Source of the DNA: CAG-217 sp963642245
GTDB taxonomy: Bacteria; Bacillota; Clostridia; Oscillospirales; Acutalibacteraceae
Direction: 5' to 3'
DNA length: 6,934 bases
NCBI GenBank assembly: GCA_963642245.1
Contig: CAVIFY010000068.1
Coordinates: forward strand, 1 to 6,934
The notes below the pieces were generated by a model that was not told where the DNA came from, did not search any database, and saw only the letters and a program-made list of their open reading frames with translations. Below are positions 6,829-6,934 of the stretch, piece by piece; the stretch's first letter is position 1; each line of letters opens with the position of its first letter. A program made the translations under genes and the position numbers.

Positions 6829-6934
6829 ACCGTAGGGTGGGGGGCTAACTCCCTTGCGTAATCCCTCCGTCAACGCCTGCGGCGTTGCCACCACCTAACC
6901 GGTGCCCGTCCCCTCTGTCGCTGCGCGACATCTC
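6829..6934. repeat. Palindromic intergenic repeat, copy 2 (cut by the window end)
   Basis: This is a direct repeat of the element at 6628-6768, in the same orientation. The last 86 bases (6849-6934) match 6647-6732 with one substitution, A to G, in the loop of the first hairpin (TAC versus TGC). The first ~20 bases after GTAGGG are more diverged and include a 1-nt length change. The third and fourth hairpins lie beyond the window. The copies are separated by about 60 bases (6769-6828) of AT-rich sequence with another TGTAGGG word at 6802-6808, in which I see no gene. Confidence 0.8.

Noticed and set aside
6628..6934. CRISPR array or attachment-site interpretation of the downstream repeats
   Set aside because: The repeat unit is over 100 bases, contains several hairpins, and has only two visible copies with no regular short spacers. 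No integrase, tRNA or cas gene is present.

Overview
The window looks like chromosomal DNA from a gut-type Firmicute, most likely a Clostridia member of the Oscillospiraceae/Ruminococcaceae. The grounds are strong AGGAGG-type ribosome binding sites, sigma-A-type promoter hexamers, a Gram-positive signal peptide, a modular polysaccharide-degrading exoenzyme, and GC-rich palindromic intergenic repeats of a type I associate with that group. This placement is inference; no marker gene is present.

Layout: bases 1-112 are AT-rich intergenic DNA with no gene I can support. A consensus promoter (TTGACA, 18 bp spacer, TATAAT) lies at 113-142. It is followed by a roughly 125-nt untranslated leader with three small hairpins. 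One very long gene, 274-6348, fills almost the whole window and encodes a 2024-residue secreted multidomain protein. Its modules in order are: signal peptide, glycoside hydrolase family 43 (GH43) five-bladed propeller with the catalytic triad apparently intact, two LamG/concanavalin-like jelly rolls, an unassigned aromatic-rich module embedded in FIVAR-like helical repeats, and a C-terminal string of beta domains including an InlB-type GW repeat. No sortase signal, dockerin, SLH or transmembrane anchor is visible.

After 21 nt, behind a near-perfect Shine-Dalgarno, comes a 56-codon gene (6370-6540) for a small, very acidic, glycine-containing protein with an N-terminal Y-x2-P-x-L motif. A strong intrinsic terminator (6547-6581) closes this apparent two-gene operon. 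The remaining ~350 bases are non-coding and hold one complete and one window-truncated copy of a palindromic intergenic repeat.

How the parts may work together: the large protein probably trims arabinose- or xylose-type (or related furanose) side chains from plant or host glycans outside the cell, with its LamG and beta modules giving carbohydrate or surface contact. The tightly linked small peptide has no recognised function. Its coupling to the exoenzyme, and its superficial likeness to RiPP (lasso-type) precursors, is the most unusual thing in the window.
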